Shown here piece by piece: positions 23,166-34,027 of a stretch of 64,000 nt of DNA. Positions within the stretch are counted from its first letter, which is position 1. Each line of letters starts with the position of its first letter. Source of the DNA: Podospora pseudoanserina (taxonomy: Eukaryota; Ascomycota; Sordariomycetes; Sordariales; Podosporaceae); contig NC_085925.1 of the NCBI RefSeq assembly GCF_035222485.1, forward strand, positions 186,001 through 250,000, written 5' to 3'. The notes beneath the pieces are model-generated. The model was given only the letters and a program-made list of their open reading frames with translations, did no database searches and was not told where the DNA came from. Position numbers and translations under genes: made by a program.

Positions 23166-24215
23166 TTACAAGTTCAACCCAAACAAGGCCAGCGCCGCCT
23201 GCATTGCCGCATCAACGTCCCTCTCTGGGTGGTTCACGATCTGCATGCTGATGTAGTAAACGGGCGGGATCCAGCACCCCAAGATGGCAAGCTCCAACAA
23301 GAGGGTGTATCGGTATGCCCGCTTCCTGCTGCCTCGGAAAAACAGGAAGCCCATGACGATCCACAGCAGCATAAACGACGCGACGGACGGTGCAAAAACC
23401 ATGACTGCCCCTCTCCAGTACCGCCAGCTCAGCCCGGCTCCCGTGATGCCGAGGGTTAGTTGAACCCAGCCCAGTATGAAGAAAAACAAGAGGCTGTTGT
23501 TGTAGCTACGATAACAGTTGCCCTTGTGAAAAGGACGGCCATCTCTCCTGGTTCCTGGACTGTTTGGATCGGGAGGCCCGGCCACGCCTTCGTGATTCCG
23601 TATCGGTCTTCCACACCAACGGCATATCTGAACCACGTCCTCGGTGCCCAATTTCACCCTCTTCCCAATCTTTAATCTCTCATCGTTGGCCACCAAGGCG
23701 CAGTCGACGCACTGGGATGCCAAAGGCCACCCCTCATCCTCGTGACTACAAGAGAGCAGGTTAGAGCGGAAGGGGTCATGCACCAGGCACGTCTTGCAAT
23801 GCTGAAGGAGGAGGGTCGTCAGTTGCTCGCGGCCAAAGAGGATGCGCAGCTGGGGAGGTGAAGCGAGGGTGTGGAAAAAGCGACATGTCTTTCGGAGCTC
23901 CAGGATAGACACAAAGTTCAGATGGCGCAGAATGTTGTTCAGCAGCTCAGTGGGCAGGGCCAGCAGGTGGAGCGGAGGTTTCTCATGACTGTCTTTGCCG
24001 GCCGATGCTTGACTATCTGGAGGGTGAGGGGGAGAGTTTGGTTTGGGTTGGATGGCGATGAGACGAGTGATTTGAGCATGTCCATCCTCGGGCTTTCTGG
24101 CGTGCTGTTTTCCCTTGTTGGCGAGAGACGTCAGCGAGCGTCGGACCGTCGTGATGATGGATGAGAAGGGAGCTCCAGCTCCAGGCCCCACATCAGACGT
24201 AGCTGTTGTGGCCAT
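23166..24215 (-). CDS. F-box protein with C-terminal membrane segments
   Basis: Single exon, 349 aa from the ATG at 24215; the open frame extends 22 codons further, but only to a TTG. Residues about 85-118 form an F-box-like helix set (LALPTELLNNILRHLNFVSILELRKTCR). They are followed by a cysteine-rich region with CKTCLVHD, CVDCALV and CRWCGRPI, which could bind zinc. The C-terminal third has three hydrophobic segments: LLFFFILGWVQLTLGITGAG, VMVFAPSVASFMLLWIVMGF and LLLELAILGCWIPPVYYISM. An F-box suggests an SCF ubiquitin-ligase adaptor; the membrane segments would tether it to an internal membrane, perhaps the ER. I do not know a characterised orthologue. The gene converges on the RdRP gene and lies downstream of the C2H2 gene on the same strand. 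Confidence 0.8.
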   Translation of the reverse strand: MATTATSDVGPGAGAPFSSIITTVRRSLTSLANKGKQHARKPEDGHAQITRLIAIQPKPNSPPHPPDSQASAGKDSHEKPPLHLLALPTELLNNILRHLNFVSILELRKTCRFFHTLASPPQLRILFGREQLTTLLLQHCKTCLVHDPFRSNLLSCSHEDEGWPLASQCVDCALVANDERLKIGKRVKLGTEDVVQICRWCGRPIRNHEGVAGPPDPNSPGTRRDGRPFHKGNCYRSYNNSLLFFFILGWVQLTLGITGAGLSWRYWRGAVMVFAPSVASFMLLWIVMGFLFFRGSRKRAYRYTLLLELAILGCWIPPVYYISMQIVNHPERDVDAAMQAALALFGLNL

Positions 24216-24645
24216 CCCGTCTCGGGCAAGTGTGAGAGTGCTTCGACGTTCCCAGATGCCCCCAAAAACAAAAGAATCCAAAATGAATCAAGATTCATGG
24301 GTGGCCCCAAAGGGCGCTACAAATGGAATGTTTTGTTTATGAGTGAGGGGTGTTAAATCAGGCAAGCAGGCAGGCGGGCGGCACTGAGGCAGGACATCAA
24401 TGAAAGCCAGAAAAGTGGGACCACGGGGCAGGTGGGGCTTTGGGCTGAACACTTGGCATATCCGCCCACTGAGACAGCCTGCCAGCCCAGGTTGACACCA
24501 AAACACCAAACACCCCGACACCCGTACGTTACACAGAAGCAAGTGGCAAAAGTACAGAGATCTTCTTGGATTGGCCTTTCTACTCCGCATTTCCTACATT
24601 TTCTACATGACATCCAAATACCTTATTCCCAAACTCCTATCACTG
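24216..24645. other. Spacer between two minus-strand genes
   Basis: Contains the F-box gene promoter and the 3' flank of the C2H2 gene. No supported frame. Confidence 0.55.
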
Positions 24646-27392
24646 TTAATGCGGATACTGTTGTCCCAGGTTTGTCTGACCTGGCCCCAGCTCATAACTT
24701 CCAAAGAACCCTCCTGGCGATGAAGCTGTCACCGTCATGGCCGAGTGCGGGCTGATGGGCGACTTCCCCTGTCCCGGCATCTGCAGCTGCTGGGGCTGTA
24801 GCTGTAGCTGTTGCGCATGCGCATGCTGCATGTGATGCTGGTATGGCCCCTGCTGCTGCTGATACACCTGGTTCATATCAAGGCTAAGTGTGTTTGCGCT
24901 GCCTCCCTGGAAACCACCTGCGCGTCTGATGCCATGTTGGAATTGCTGCCGCACTGGAAGATTCGTGCTGCCAAAAAAGTGGTTCGGGACAAGATTGACA
25001 CCCGGCTGCTGCCGCAAGAGATAGCCGGCTGCCGCAGCCGTGTCGAAGCTGATCCCCGAGTCCCCCGAAGGCACCCGCATATGGTGGGAGGCACTCCCAT
25101 CTGTTCCTCCGGAGGTCCCCAGAAGCGGCGCGCCAAATGTTGGCCGCTGTACCTGCCGCGCTGTCGGAGCCGGCACAGCGATACCAAGCTGACGCCTTGA
25201 TACTTGTGCCGGGAGAAGGGATGCCACATTGGTGTCACTCAATCCTCCCGGACTGACGGCCTGTCCATAGCCTCCCGGTGACGGCGCATACGACATCAAC
25301 GGCGGCTGGCTGGGACTCGGCCAAGACGAATCGTTGTTGATGGGGGTGCCATGCGTCGAGGACGCCCCGCCGCTTTGGCCGTTACTCCCCAGTGTGTCTC
25401 TGCTCTGAATCGAATGGAGAGGTGCTGTGTGGCTAGCTCTTCTCGCCCGCTGAGGGCTTGCTGTTGGCTGTCGAGGGCCCTGGTTGCGGGTCCGTCTTGG
25501 CCGCCCAGAGAGTTGGCTTGTCTGTAAGCGGCAGGTGTCCACAACAGAGTCGATGTGTTCGTTGAAGAGGCTGAGCAGGAGGTCTGGGTCGTGGAGAGGA
25601 AACTCTGTCGCAAGCCGCTGCCTGAGTTCATCGCGGGAGGACGGCTTCCTGAATTCGGCATGCACCTCATCCAATTCTGTAGGGGGCACAAAATCTTACC
25701 AGGCGTTAGTAACTATATCACACCAAAATTGAGTAGTTGTGGGTGCTTACTATGGTCAGGGATCCCTTCCTCCGTGCCAAACAACACGTCCCAGAGCGTA
25801 TCCCAACAGTCCACCTTTGAGTTTGCTTTTCTCCCATTGAGAACCTCCTCCACCTGTGGCGTGATGCCGTCTTCGGGCTCCAGACTTGATGGCACATCCC
25901 GTACTTCACACATGAGATGTATCTCTACGGCCGAATGGGCGACCAAGTCCAGGTGGCTTCCTAGGTCCTCCTTGCATCGCGGACACATAAACGGCGGTAT
26001 TGAGTTTTGTCGGTGGAAGTTCTTGATGTGCCGTTTGAGCTGAGGGATGTCGGGGAAGGACTGTACCGCGCAGCTCTGAAAGTCTCGAACGTTGAATCTG
26101 ATGGGGTTTCTCTTGCGGAACGGACAGCTAAAGTTTTGGCCGTGACCATGGTCCGTTATTCTTTGTCGCTTACCGCCACCGCCCTGGCGATCATCTCCCT
26201 CGTCGCCATCCCCGTCTTTTTCTTCCTCTCCGCCTTCGAGGCCCCCACTGAGTCTTTTTTTCGTCCTGTTGTGGTTTTTACGACTGCTCTGGCCACTTGA
26301 TGTGCCGCCATAGCCAGTTGTGTCGGCCGTGCCTTGGATAGGAGTGCTGTTGAAACCTGCATGACTGCGAGCTGCCTCGTTCACTGGCGGGACGGCAGAG
26401 TCGGCGAAATGCCGGCTACCGGACCGGACAATATATGATAGTTCGTCGAGACAGTAACTTACCGATTGGTAGGCCGCTGACGCGGTGCCTTGGCTCAGTT
26501 CACAGAGCTCGACACCAAATACATGCTTGAGGGCTCTGTCGAGGAAATTCTGCACCGAGTTGTCGTCCACTTCTACGTCGCTCAGAGAATTTGGCGTATT
26601 TTCATCTGCCGAGGAATGGAATCCGTCCAATGTGGACGGACTGCCTCCATCTGCTTCAGAAGATAACTCATCCCGTTGCTGTGCCGGCTCGTTGTTATCG
26701 CCGTCCTCCTTGCCAACTATGTCGCAAGCGGCCCTGAGGTCTGGATTCGTCGCGTCATCCGTAATCGATCCAGCTTGTTTCTCGATAGGTGGAGGATGTG
26801 TGATATAGTCTGAACTCCTCCGGTGTGGCCGATCTGAATGCACTTTCCGAGGTGATGGCGGAATGTCACTGACTGGCTGGCGTTGGCGAAATGAAGAGGA
26901 TCTGTCAGTATCGATAGGAGCCAGAGGCTTTGTCGGTAACGAAGAGCAAGCGATAGAGCGAGATGGAGAGCCGTGAGGGTAGGGAGGTGATGATGCCAGC
27001 ACCGATTCAACATCAAACGTTTCTTCGTCAATGGCATCAGGACTTTCGGGCTCGGTGATGTCGGTGACAGTTGAAGCGGCAGTTAATCCAGAGGCCACAG
27101 ACCAGCCGGTGTTTGACCTTCGTTGTTGGAAGTTCAACTGAAACCTCTCACATGAGTCTCGCCTCTCCGGCTGACGGCGCTCGGCGATGGTGTCCTTGAT
27201 GGTACGAATGGGAATAGGTTGATTCTCTTGAAAGCCTACCCGAAGCGGCCGGTCTGGGAGGGTTTCCTTGACTGAAGAATCTGTACCGGATCTGATATTC
27301 TTTGCTGGTGCTGGTATTGCTGCTGCTGTGACGGAAGATGCGTCGTGGGTGGCGATTGCAGCTCGTGTTGCTGGTGAGGTGAAAGATTCCAT
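24646..27392 (-). CDS. C2H2-type zinc-finger protein of a fungus-specific family
   Basis: Two exons (27392-25751 and 25676-24646) joined by a 74-nt intron that restores GIPDHKLDEVHAEF give 890 aa. The start is the first ATG of the frame. The N-terminal 300 residues are low-complexity and Ser/Pro-rich with an acidic patch. A conserved helix follows (NFLDRALKHVFGVELCELSQ). The core family signature is FSCPFRKRNPIRFNVRDFQSC, then FPDIPQLKRHIKNFHRQ and FMCPRCKEDLGSHLDLVAHS. These are two divergent C2H2-like fingers, followed by EDGITPQVEEVLNGRK and DCWDTLWDVLFG. This block is shared by a large fungal family of unknown function. The C-terminal region is Gln/His/Gly-rich (long runs of QQQ, QLQLQPQQ), as in many transcriptional regulators. 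DNA binding is plausible but not shown. Confidence 0.82.
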
Positions 27393-29323
27393 TATACGCA
27401 AAGGTGAAGGGCCGGGGCCCTATGGAGTGTAGAGTCTGGTTAACGATAGGTCAGGTGTAGAATGTGGGCTTCCTCGTCGGAATCAACGTCGTCGTGCTAT
27501 ATCAGATTGTGTTGTTTGTGTGTGAACTGGGAACTGGTAGGACACGGCTGCAGCTAATATGCATCTGGCAACACAACCACACAGTCTGCCCGGGCATCGA
27601 CGGGGGGAACCCGTAACGACAACCCAGACATTATTCCTATTTTAACTTGTCTATCCAGCAAGCGCAAGGCGGTGGTGGGATGCCGCTCGCACCCAGCGTG
27701 GTGAGGTCAGGGGCGGGCCTCCATGGGCTGCCGCTGATGCGCCACAGATGGGAATAACTGAAGAGGCACTGGCTGGCGGGTATGGGAAGCCGCTTGGAAG
27801 GGACCGGGGGTTTCTGCGGCCCAGCCTCGACCCAAACTACAGGGGGGAGTGCAACCCATCAAGGCAGAATGTATGGCAGCGTGGCAGTGCCTTTTAACTC
27901 CGCCGGGGGGGTGCATCATTGGCTCTGGTGCATTGGGTCTGCCGAACTTCAACCTCAGACTTGAAGTTTCCAGCCATGTTGTCGTCTGCTCCCAGTCGAT
28001 TGGTTGTGATTGCCCTTTCTCAGGGTGCTGCTCAAGTGCTGTTGATTTTCCGATAAGAACACTAGTCCTGATCTTTACAAACCTCCTTGGCCGCATTCGT
28101 TGTTGCTGTGTAAAAGTAGGCGCAACGTGAGCCTTCTCGGGTCGGGTAATCCAGCATCATGTTGCGCTGACTTGGGGAACATCAAACTCGATGGTCAGGT
28201 ACCATGTGGCCCATCCCGTAATGTCGCATAACCAAGCTGTCCAGAAGTAGGAAGCGATCATGAAACCAAACAGAAGGGACCTGTGAGGGGGCAAGAAGGA
28301 AGAGGCAACCACAGAGATCAGCCACGGCCTGGCGGGGACTGTGCACAGCTTTCTTGGCGTGGAGGTGGCTGGAGCGCAAGTAGGATGGTGGGTCCATCAA
28401 CAACGACATCACATCACAACGTCTTCAATGCCCGTCTCAAATCGACAGTCAGACCAAGTTTGAGCCGCCATTCCGACCACCGCCGCAACCCTCGCAGAGG
28501 TTGCAGACACCTCGAGATGGTGCTCCTGACATGTTTCTTGGAGACTCTTTGTCTTTTTAACCCCTCCTGACTGACCAGCATGGTTGGTTCAACGGTCAAC
28601 CTTGCGAGTGTCTGCCCAGTGCTAGCAAACAGCCAGGCACACATACTCCAGGTTCTCTGAGCGACACACAACCCAGCCCGACCCAACGCTTCTCTGCAGA
28701 CTCGACCTGTAGGACACCGCGGGAGATTTCATGCCGTGGTGTCTCTGGAATGTCTTGAGCAGTCCCTGCTGTTCTCTCGCCAGTCCAGCACAGGCAGACA
28801 GGCTTCCCCTTTTCCCCTCCCAAGAGGTAGATGCCCGGAACTTGCCGTTCAATGATCGGTCAGCTGCCGGACAGCTGGCAGCTGGTGGTAGTCACTGGAA
28901 CAAACTTTGCACAAAGAGCTGGTGTGCACAAAACAGAAGGCTGGAGGGGCGGGTCAGGTGCACAAGGCTCGCTTATTACCTTAGGTACCTTGGTAGCTGT
29001 AGTTTGCGGGAGCTTCTGCTGAACACTGCCAGCTACAGCACCTGGGGTAGCAAACAAACCAGCAACACATCAGAAGCATCATCAGCGACGGCCGGGGGAG
29101 CTTTTGATTTTTCGACTCGTCAACAACACCCGTCGCGAGAAAAACACCCGACAACAAATCCATCCACCAACTCCACGATCTTGTTGTTCCCATTCCTGTC
29201 CTGTTCTTCGATTACACAGCTCCCATCAATCAAAGCGCTACCGCCTATTTTTTTGCCCACCCATCTGCACCGCACACCACACACCCCGCGCCTCGCAGCA
29301 CATCACAACACTTCATCATCACC
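27393..29323. other. Divergent intergenic region upstream of H2A.Z
   Basis: About 1.9 kb between the C2H2 gene (minus) and the H2A.Z gene (plus). Short frames on both strands (for example around 27707-28096 and 28731-29450) lack domains or splice-consistent extensions. The last 200 bases are C/A-rich and typical of a fungal 5' leader. A KpnI-like TTAGGTACCTTGG stretch sits near 28981. Confidence 0.55.
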
Positions 29324-30200
29324 ATGGCTGGCGGAAAAGGAAAGTCCTCGGGCGGCAAGAGCTCTGGTGGCAAGACATCCGGTATTGAGGGTTCCAAGAA
29401 GCAGCAGAGCCATTCTCAACGCGCCGGTCTGCAGGTATGTCGCGTCCCGCTGAAGCTGGCCTCTTTTTCTTCCATTTCGTCGTCGACCCCCTCCCGCTGC
29501 CCGCATTGGGACCTGCTCCGTGAGCTATCATGAGCACGCGTCTGCCGCGCATTCCGGACCTAGCTGTTGTTTTTGCCCTCCCCCATCGCCCAATGTCGCG
29601 CCCACCTTGTCCACCTCGGTGGTGCTCTGCGCATGCATTGCGCCTACCTGCCCGCTGCTGTCAGGTCAGGCACAAGGTCTACCATCAAAACCGGTGCCAG
29701 ACATTGTCGCATTGCATTGATGCTTATGGCAATTTCTTTGTTGTTCTTGGGGGTTCCCCCGCCTCGCAGTTGACGCCAGCATGCTAACTCCCTATTCTTT
29801 AGTTTCCCTGCGGCCGTGTGAAGCGCTTCTTGAAGCAAAACACCCAAAATAAGATGCGCGTCGGCGCCAAGGCTGCTGTCTACGTTACTGCCGTACTGGA
29901 ATACTTGACTGCCGAAGTTCTCGAGCTTGCTGGAGTACGTTGTCCCATCTCAACCCACCTCCTCGTCTGTCCGCCTCGAGCCTGGGCTAACTGTTATCTC
30001 TTTGAATTTAGAACGCTGCCAAGGATCTCAAGGTCAAGCGTATCACTCCCCGCCATCTCCAGCTCGCGATCCGTGGTGACGAAGAGCTCGATACCCTGAT
30101 TCGTGCCACCATCGCCTTCGGTGGTGTTCTCCCACACATCAACCGCGCCCTTCTGCTCAAGGTGGAGCAGAAGAAGAAGGCCAAGGCCGCCGAGGCATAA
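29324..30200 (+). CDS. HTZ1: Histone variant H2A.Z
   Basis: Three exons (29324-29434, 29803-29934, 30012-30200) give 143 aa. The histone fold follows [20 protein letters not shown] and includes [20 protein letters not shown], with an extended H2A.Z-type acidic patch ([19 protein letters not shown]). DEELD and the GGVLPHIN segment set it apart from canonical H2A (NDEELNKLL..). The N-tail is rich in GGK repeats ([15 protein letters not shown]) that are acetylation targets in orthologues. It replaces H2A in nucleosomes at promoters, deposited by SWR1. Intron 1 is 368 nt, about six times the local norm, and intron 2 is 77 nt. The gene stands alone, not paired with H2B as replication-coupled H2A usually is, which fits a variant. 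Confidence 0.98.
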
Positions 30201-31083
30201 AAACAAGTCCCTCTCGGATCCGGCAAATTTTCTTTTGGGCACTCTATTTGCAAAACAAGTGCAACATACGTTTAACTGATGAACCGGCCGTTGTAGCAGC
30301 ACGTGCGATGATAGGGTGGTGTCAATTTTGAGGGATGCGGGTTTAATTTGTTTGCTGCACCGGGATACTGATATCTGGTGGATTTTTATTTTCCTTTAAT
30401 GTCGGAAGCCTGCGGACACTAGCGACCGAGGTAGAGGGCTGGCTGCCAGCAGACTGTGCAATACAGGCAGGTCTCCCAGTGGTCTTTCCACGACACACAA
30501 GCCAACCTCGTTTGTCATCATTATCTGGGAACAGTGATGAGCCCTGACCCATGACAGGACGGGTGGGAAGGGAGAGGGAAATGCCAGTGGGAAACGGTGC
30601 TGATCCTTTGGTCCTGCATACACACATGCGCGCGCGCGCGCTTGAGCAACACCTCGATATGCTACAACAATACAGAGCAGGATAATGGTGAGGAGAGGTT
30701 ATCTTAGGTAGCGAAACCAGGACCCTGGGGTCCACGTGGTGCCAGATGGATGCTTTTACTACGCCCCTGTCAGTATTTCATTTGTCACTGCTATGTGAAT
30801 GTCTGTTATTGGTCAAAATTTCTTTGCTCATGTGTCTTTATGCTAGGGTTGACGACGTCTGGAGGGTAATATATAGGTAATTTGTACCATTTAGGTGATT
30901 CCATCCTCTTTTAGTTGCTGTGCTATGCTGACTCCGACAGCAGCATCATGGCATTGTACCCTGCTCCCGTTAGCCGTCTCGGCTGGTCTAGATCGCCACT
31001 TACTTCGCCTGTCTTGAGCTGGATGCTTTCAGAACAATGTCATTACCGTATCGGTGTCTTTCTTCTCGGGCTCGGGACCCGGA
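30201..31083. other. Convergent spacer downstream of H2A.Z
   Basis: Contains the H2A.Z 3' UTR and the 3' side of the zinc-ribbon gene. A GC dinucleotide run lies at 30628-30641. A minus-strand frame at 30343-30735 shows no domain and is likely chance. Confidence 0.55.
30628..30641 (+). repeat. Alternating GC dinucleotide tract
   Basis: Seven GC steps following CACACAT; alternating purine-pyrimidine sequence of this kind can adopt Z-DNA. It lies in the H2A.Z 3' flank. No role is evident. Confidence 0.7.
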
Positions 31084-31764
31084 TCAACAGCTTCCCACCT
31101 GTAACCATTTTCGTTGTCTCGTCAACGTTACCCTTCCCTGTTCATAAGCCTCAAAGATCATATGCCGGCACTCGGAAGGGTAGTCGCAGTGCAAGAAGCA
31201 GTCGTGCTTTTTGTTGACGTACAGGCGTTCTTTGGCCAGGACGACCCTTTGCCTGTGACTAGATGTCTTGATGGGGAACCACTGTACCTTTTCCATTTCA
31301 GCGCCGTCTTCATCATCGTCATCCGAGGCAGGGGAGAAAAAAGACAGCGGGGTGGGCTGAAAGGTAACATAAGATTCCGCCGCCAGCTTTGCCGGTGTGC
31401 AGGAAGTTGAAGACGAGGGAGAAGACAAGGCCAGGCGACGCCAGGAGCTGTAACGCGCCCAGCCAGAATAGTCAAACGTGGAGGCACAGGTTCGGTTGCC
31501 CCGTCGCTTTTGAAGCTGCTTCGGGCGCTTAGAATTGGGGTTGGGCTTGACGACGGGAGAGGTGAGAGTGGTGCAGAAGTAATGCGAGCAAGCCAGGCAG
31601 CGGCGAGTGGTGGCAATACAGTACTTGGCGCCGCAGTTGTGACAGTGCCATTTCCATCTTTGGGGGCTTGGAGGGGGAGGAAGGGAAGTGATGAAGTTGG
31701 TGACTGGTGGTGAGGGTATTCGAGGAGAGGTGGGCGGGAGGATTGCTGGGAGCATTTCAATCAT
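31084..31764 (-). CDS. Small fungal zinc-ribbon-like protein, unknown function
   Basis: Single exon, 226 aa from the ATG at 31764. The frame extends 94 codons upstream, but that part has no family character. A Pro/Ser-rich leader precedes a compact cysteine motif, WHCHNCGAKYCIATTRRCLA followed by CSHYFC. Four of its cysteines (41, 44, 56, 59) form two CxxC knuckles that should hold one zinc ion. A basic linker (KRPKQLQKRRGNRTC) and FDYSGWARYSSWRR follow. The C-terminal part has KKHDCFLHCDYPSECRH, a second cysteine/histidine cluster, and FEAYEQGR. The combination resembles conserved hypothetical proteins of filamentous ascomycetes; I know of no functional assignment. The paired clusters suggest a structural zinc protein acting on nucleic acid or another protein, but that is inference. 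Confidence 0.75.
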   Translation of the reverse strand: MIEMLPAILPPTSPRIPSPPVTNFITSLPPPPSPQRWKWHCHNCGAKYCIATTRRCLACSHYFCTTLTSPVVKPNPNSKRPKQLQKRRGNRTCASTFDYSGWARYSSWRRLALSSPSSSTSCTPAKLAAESYVTFQPTPLSFFSPASDDDDEDGAEMEKVQWFPIKTSSHRQRVVLAKERLYVNKKHDCFLHCDYPSECRHMIFEAYEQGRVTLTRQRKWLQVGSC

Positions 31765-34027
31765 CGTCTTTGATTTGAGACAAGCACTAGTTCGTGAAAT
31801 CGGTGGGCGTGGGCTTGACAGGAGAGATGCTAGGCCTATTAGTTTTTCAGTGTCAAGACAAAATGGAAGTAACAAGTGAGGTTCTGGCTTAGGTTGGTTT
31901 CCAGCTCTGGTTTGAAAACGGGAGCCGCACCCGCTACTTGACACGCCGTGGATCAAAGAAATGGCCATGACTTTGAACAACAGAGACAACAACATTCTAG
32001 TTTTGGCTGATTCCAAAAATACTGCATGGCCTCTTTGTGTCGACACTTGGCCCAGCTGTATCAGAGCATCGACACCACTACCTACACCACGTTAGAATCT
32101 AGATGCCCGGCGCTGAAAGAACAAAGAGTCAAAGACTTCTTTCAAGAAAACACTTAGGACTTGTCTTTGACAGCGGCGGCAGGCACTAATACAATGCTAT
32201 TTTCGGATGGCCAGTCGCAGACACAAGGTTACTTGCAACCATGTGTGTGACGATGGCCTCTCGGCCGCCATCTGGCTCAGTCCCTGACAGGGTGGCAGCT
32301 TGCAAAGTGAACCCACGTCACGGTGAGATGAGATGAGGTCACAACGGCCAGAGGTGTCAGTCGGCGGTGGTCGGCATCAGGGTCGTGTTGGCGAGATTAG
32401 GAGAGCTGGCGTCGGCTTGCACAGTAGATCCAAGCGTCGGGATACACTGTAGACGATACCCACAAGCAAACACTGCGGGACCCTTCCGAGATGACGACTC
32501 CAGCGGCCCCGCAAGTAACGGCCAGCGCTAGAATCAGGAGAAAAGGGGTTCTTTTATTCTGCCGGGTTCAGCTCCGAGATCAGCCCCCTTGTTGAGTGTT
32601 GACAGGCACACAGGGGAGAAAGAGGACGGGAGGGAGTCGGTCGGCGTGGGAGGCATCATGTGACGGCCATGGATGCCCCGGGCATAAAACATCGAGGATA
32701 GGAGGCACGCCCATACAGGCTCTCGACCAGTGGAAGGGCTTTGTTGCCTTGCATCCAATGACGAGCACTGGGGAGCCAATGGCAGGGCCACAAGACGCTC
32801 TGACAGAAGCATCCATCCATTCAGGAGCCGGGCGGCAGAACCTGGAACTTGACGGCGGGGAGGGCGGCAACGCACATCTTATACGAGAGAAAGAAGCAAC
32901 AAAAAATGGCGACGGGAGTGGATAGAGATGGGCATCTGGCATGGGGGGGAAAGAGAAGACAATCTGAATGAATCCAACCTGGAAGGGGGGAAAATGAAGA
33001 AGGTGCAAGCCATGGGGACGAGCTTGCGCTTGGCACGCTGGATGTGGTGGGGCCATAAAAAGGCGGGACGATTGTATCCATTCTCGCTCCCTCCCGCTGG
33101 CCTGGTCTCTTCACCCTTTTTAGCCTCTTGGGACTATTTTGTGGCCGACTGCCTCCCCACCCTCTGGATCGCCTGTTTTCTGCATTAACCGCCACAGAAA
33201 AAGAGGTCCCCAGCAACAGCGTCCGAGTTGACTTTTCTGACAAGCGCAGCTGCCACCATCTCGGGTCGCCTCTCCATCTCCTCCTCCAACCCAATCCGCC
33301 GTTCTCCAATCTTTTTTCGGTTTGGTCAACCCAGCGAAACCTACGACTACCACCGCCAGCAGACGACGTGATGACATAGACCTTTCCCGTTCCCTTTTTT
33401 CTTCGAGTTACGCTTCCACTGCTGTCGCCGTCTTCTTGCCCTGTCTATTGTCGTCTGTCTCTGTTCCACTTTTGCCTCTCTAGGTGCCTCTGTCTCTGAA
33501 CTAGCCCTGCTCGCTGCTGTCTGGCTGTCTGTCCGCTATTCCGCTGCTGCCCGCCGCACTGTGGGGATTTTTGAGAGAGAGGGAGGGAGACCAGACGAAA
33601 GTGGGTGAGAGAGAGCGATTTGCTTTTCACGAGTTTTTCCCCCCCCCCTCCCATCGTCCCGACGGACGATCGAGTCTTTACCATCACCTCGCCCGTGTCA
33701 TTGCGAACCACAAAATCACCGCCCAAAACCACACCAAAAACTCCACCTGCAAAACTCTGCAGCCTTTTTGGCTTTTCGGTCTTCGGCTATCCCCTTCTTC
33801 ACCCTTCGCACCGTCCGTCGAGCGAACCGATCCGATCGACCGCCCCGAGCCACGCTGGGTCTCTCGACTCGCAGTGTCAGAGCCCGACGCCGTCCCATTC
33901 CCATCGTGTGCCGCATGAGGCCGAGCCTCGATCCCGCTGTCTCGCAAACGTCACCTTTTCCCAAGCTTGGCTTCTGTCTTGCTGGATCTTCGCGCTAACT
34001 GTCGCGATTGCTAGTCTTCGGGCAAAA
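31765..34027. other. Divergent intergenic region with long CT-rich leader of the RRM-R3H gene
   Basis: Short overlapping frames around 32500-33380 on both strands carry no domain. From about 33380 to 34020 the plus strand is pyrimidine-rich (CTCTCTGTC-type and CCCCCCC tracts), which looks like a long 5' UTR. The frame entering the RRM-R3H gene is open from 33605 but has no ATG before 34028. Confidence 0.55.

Noticed and set aside
26386-26464. Possible 79-nt intron starting GTAAGT in the C2H2 gene
   Set aside because: Removing it shifts the frame, whereas reading through keeps a conserved-looking helix (YQSVSYCLDELSYIV).
28731-29453. 240-codon plus-strand frame running into H2A.Z exon 1
   Set aside because: It reads H2A.Z exon 1 in the wrong frame and has no recognisable motif; treated as leader sequence.
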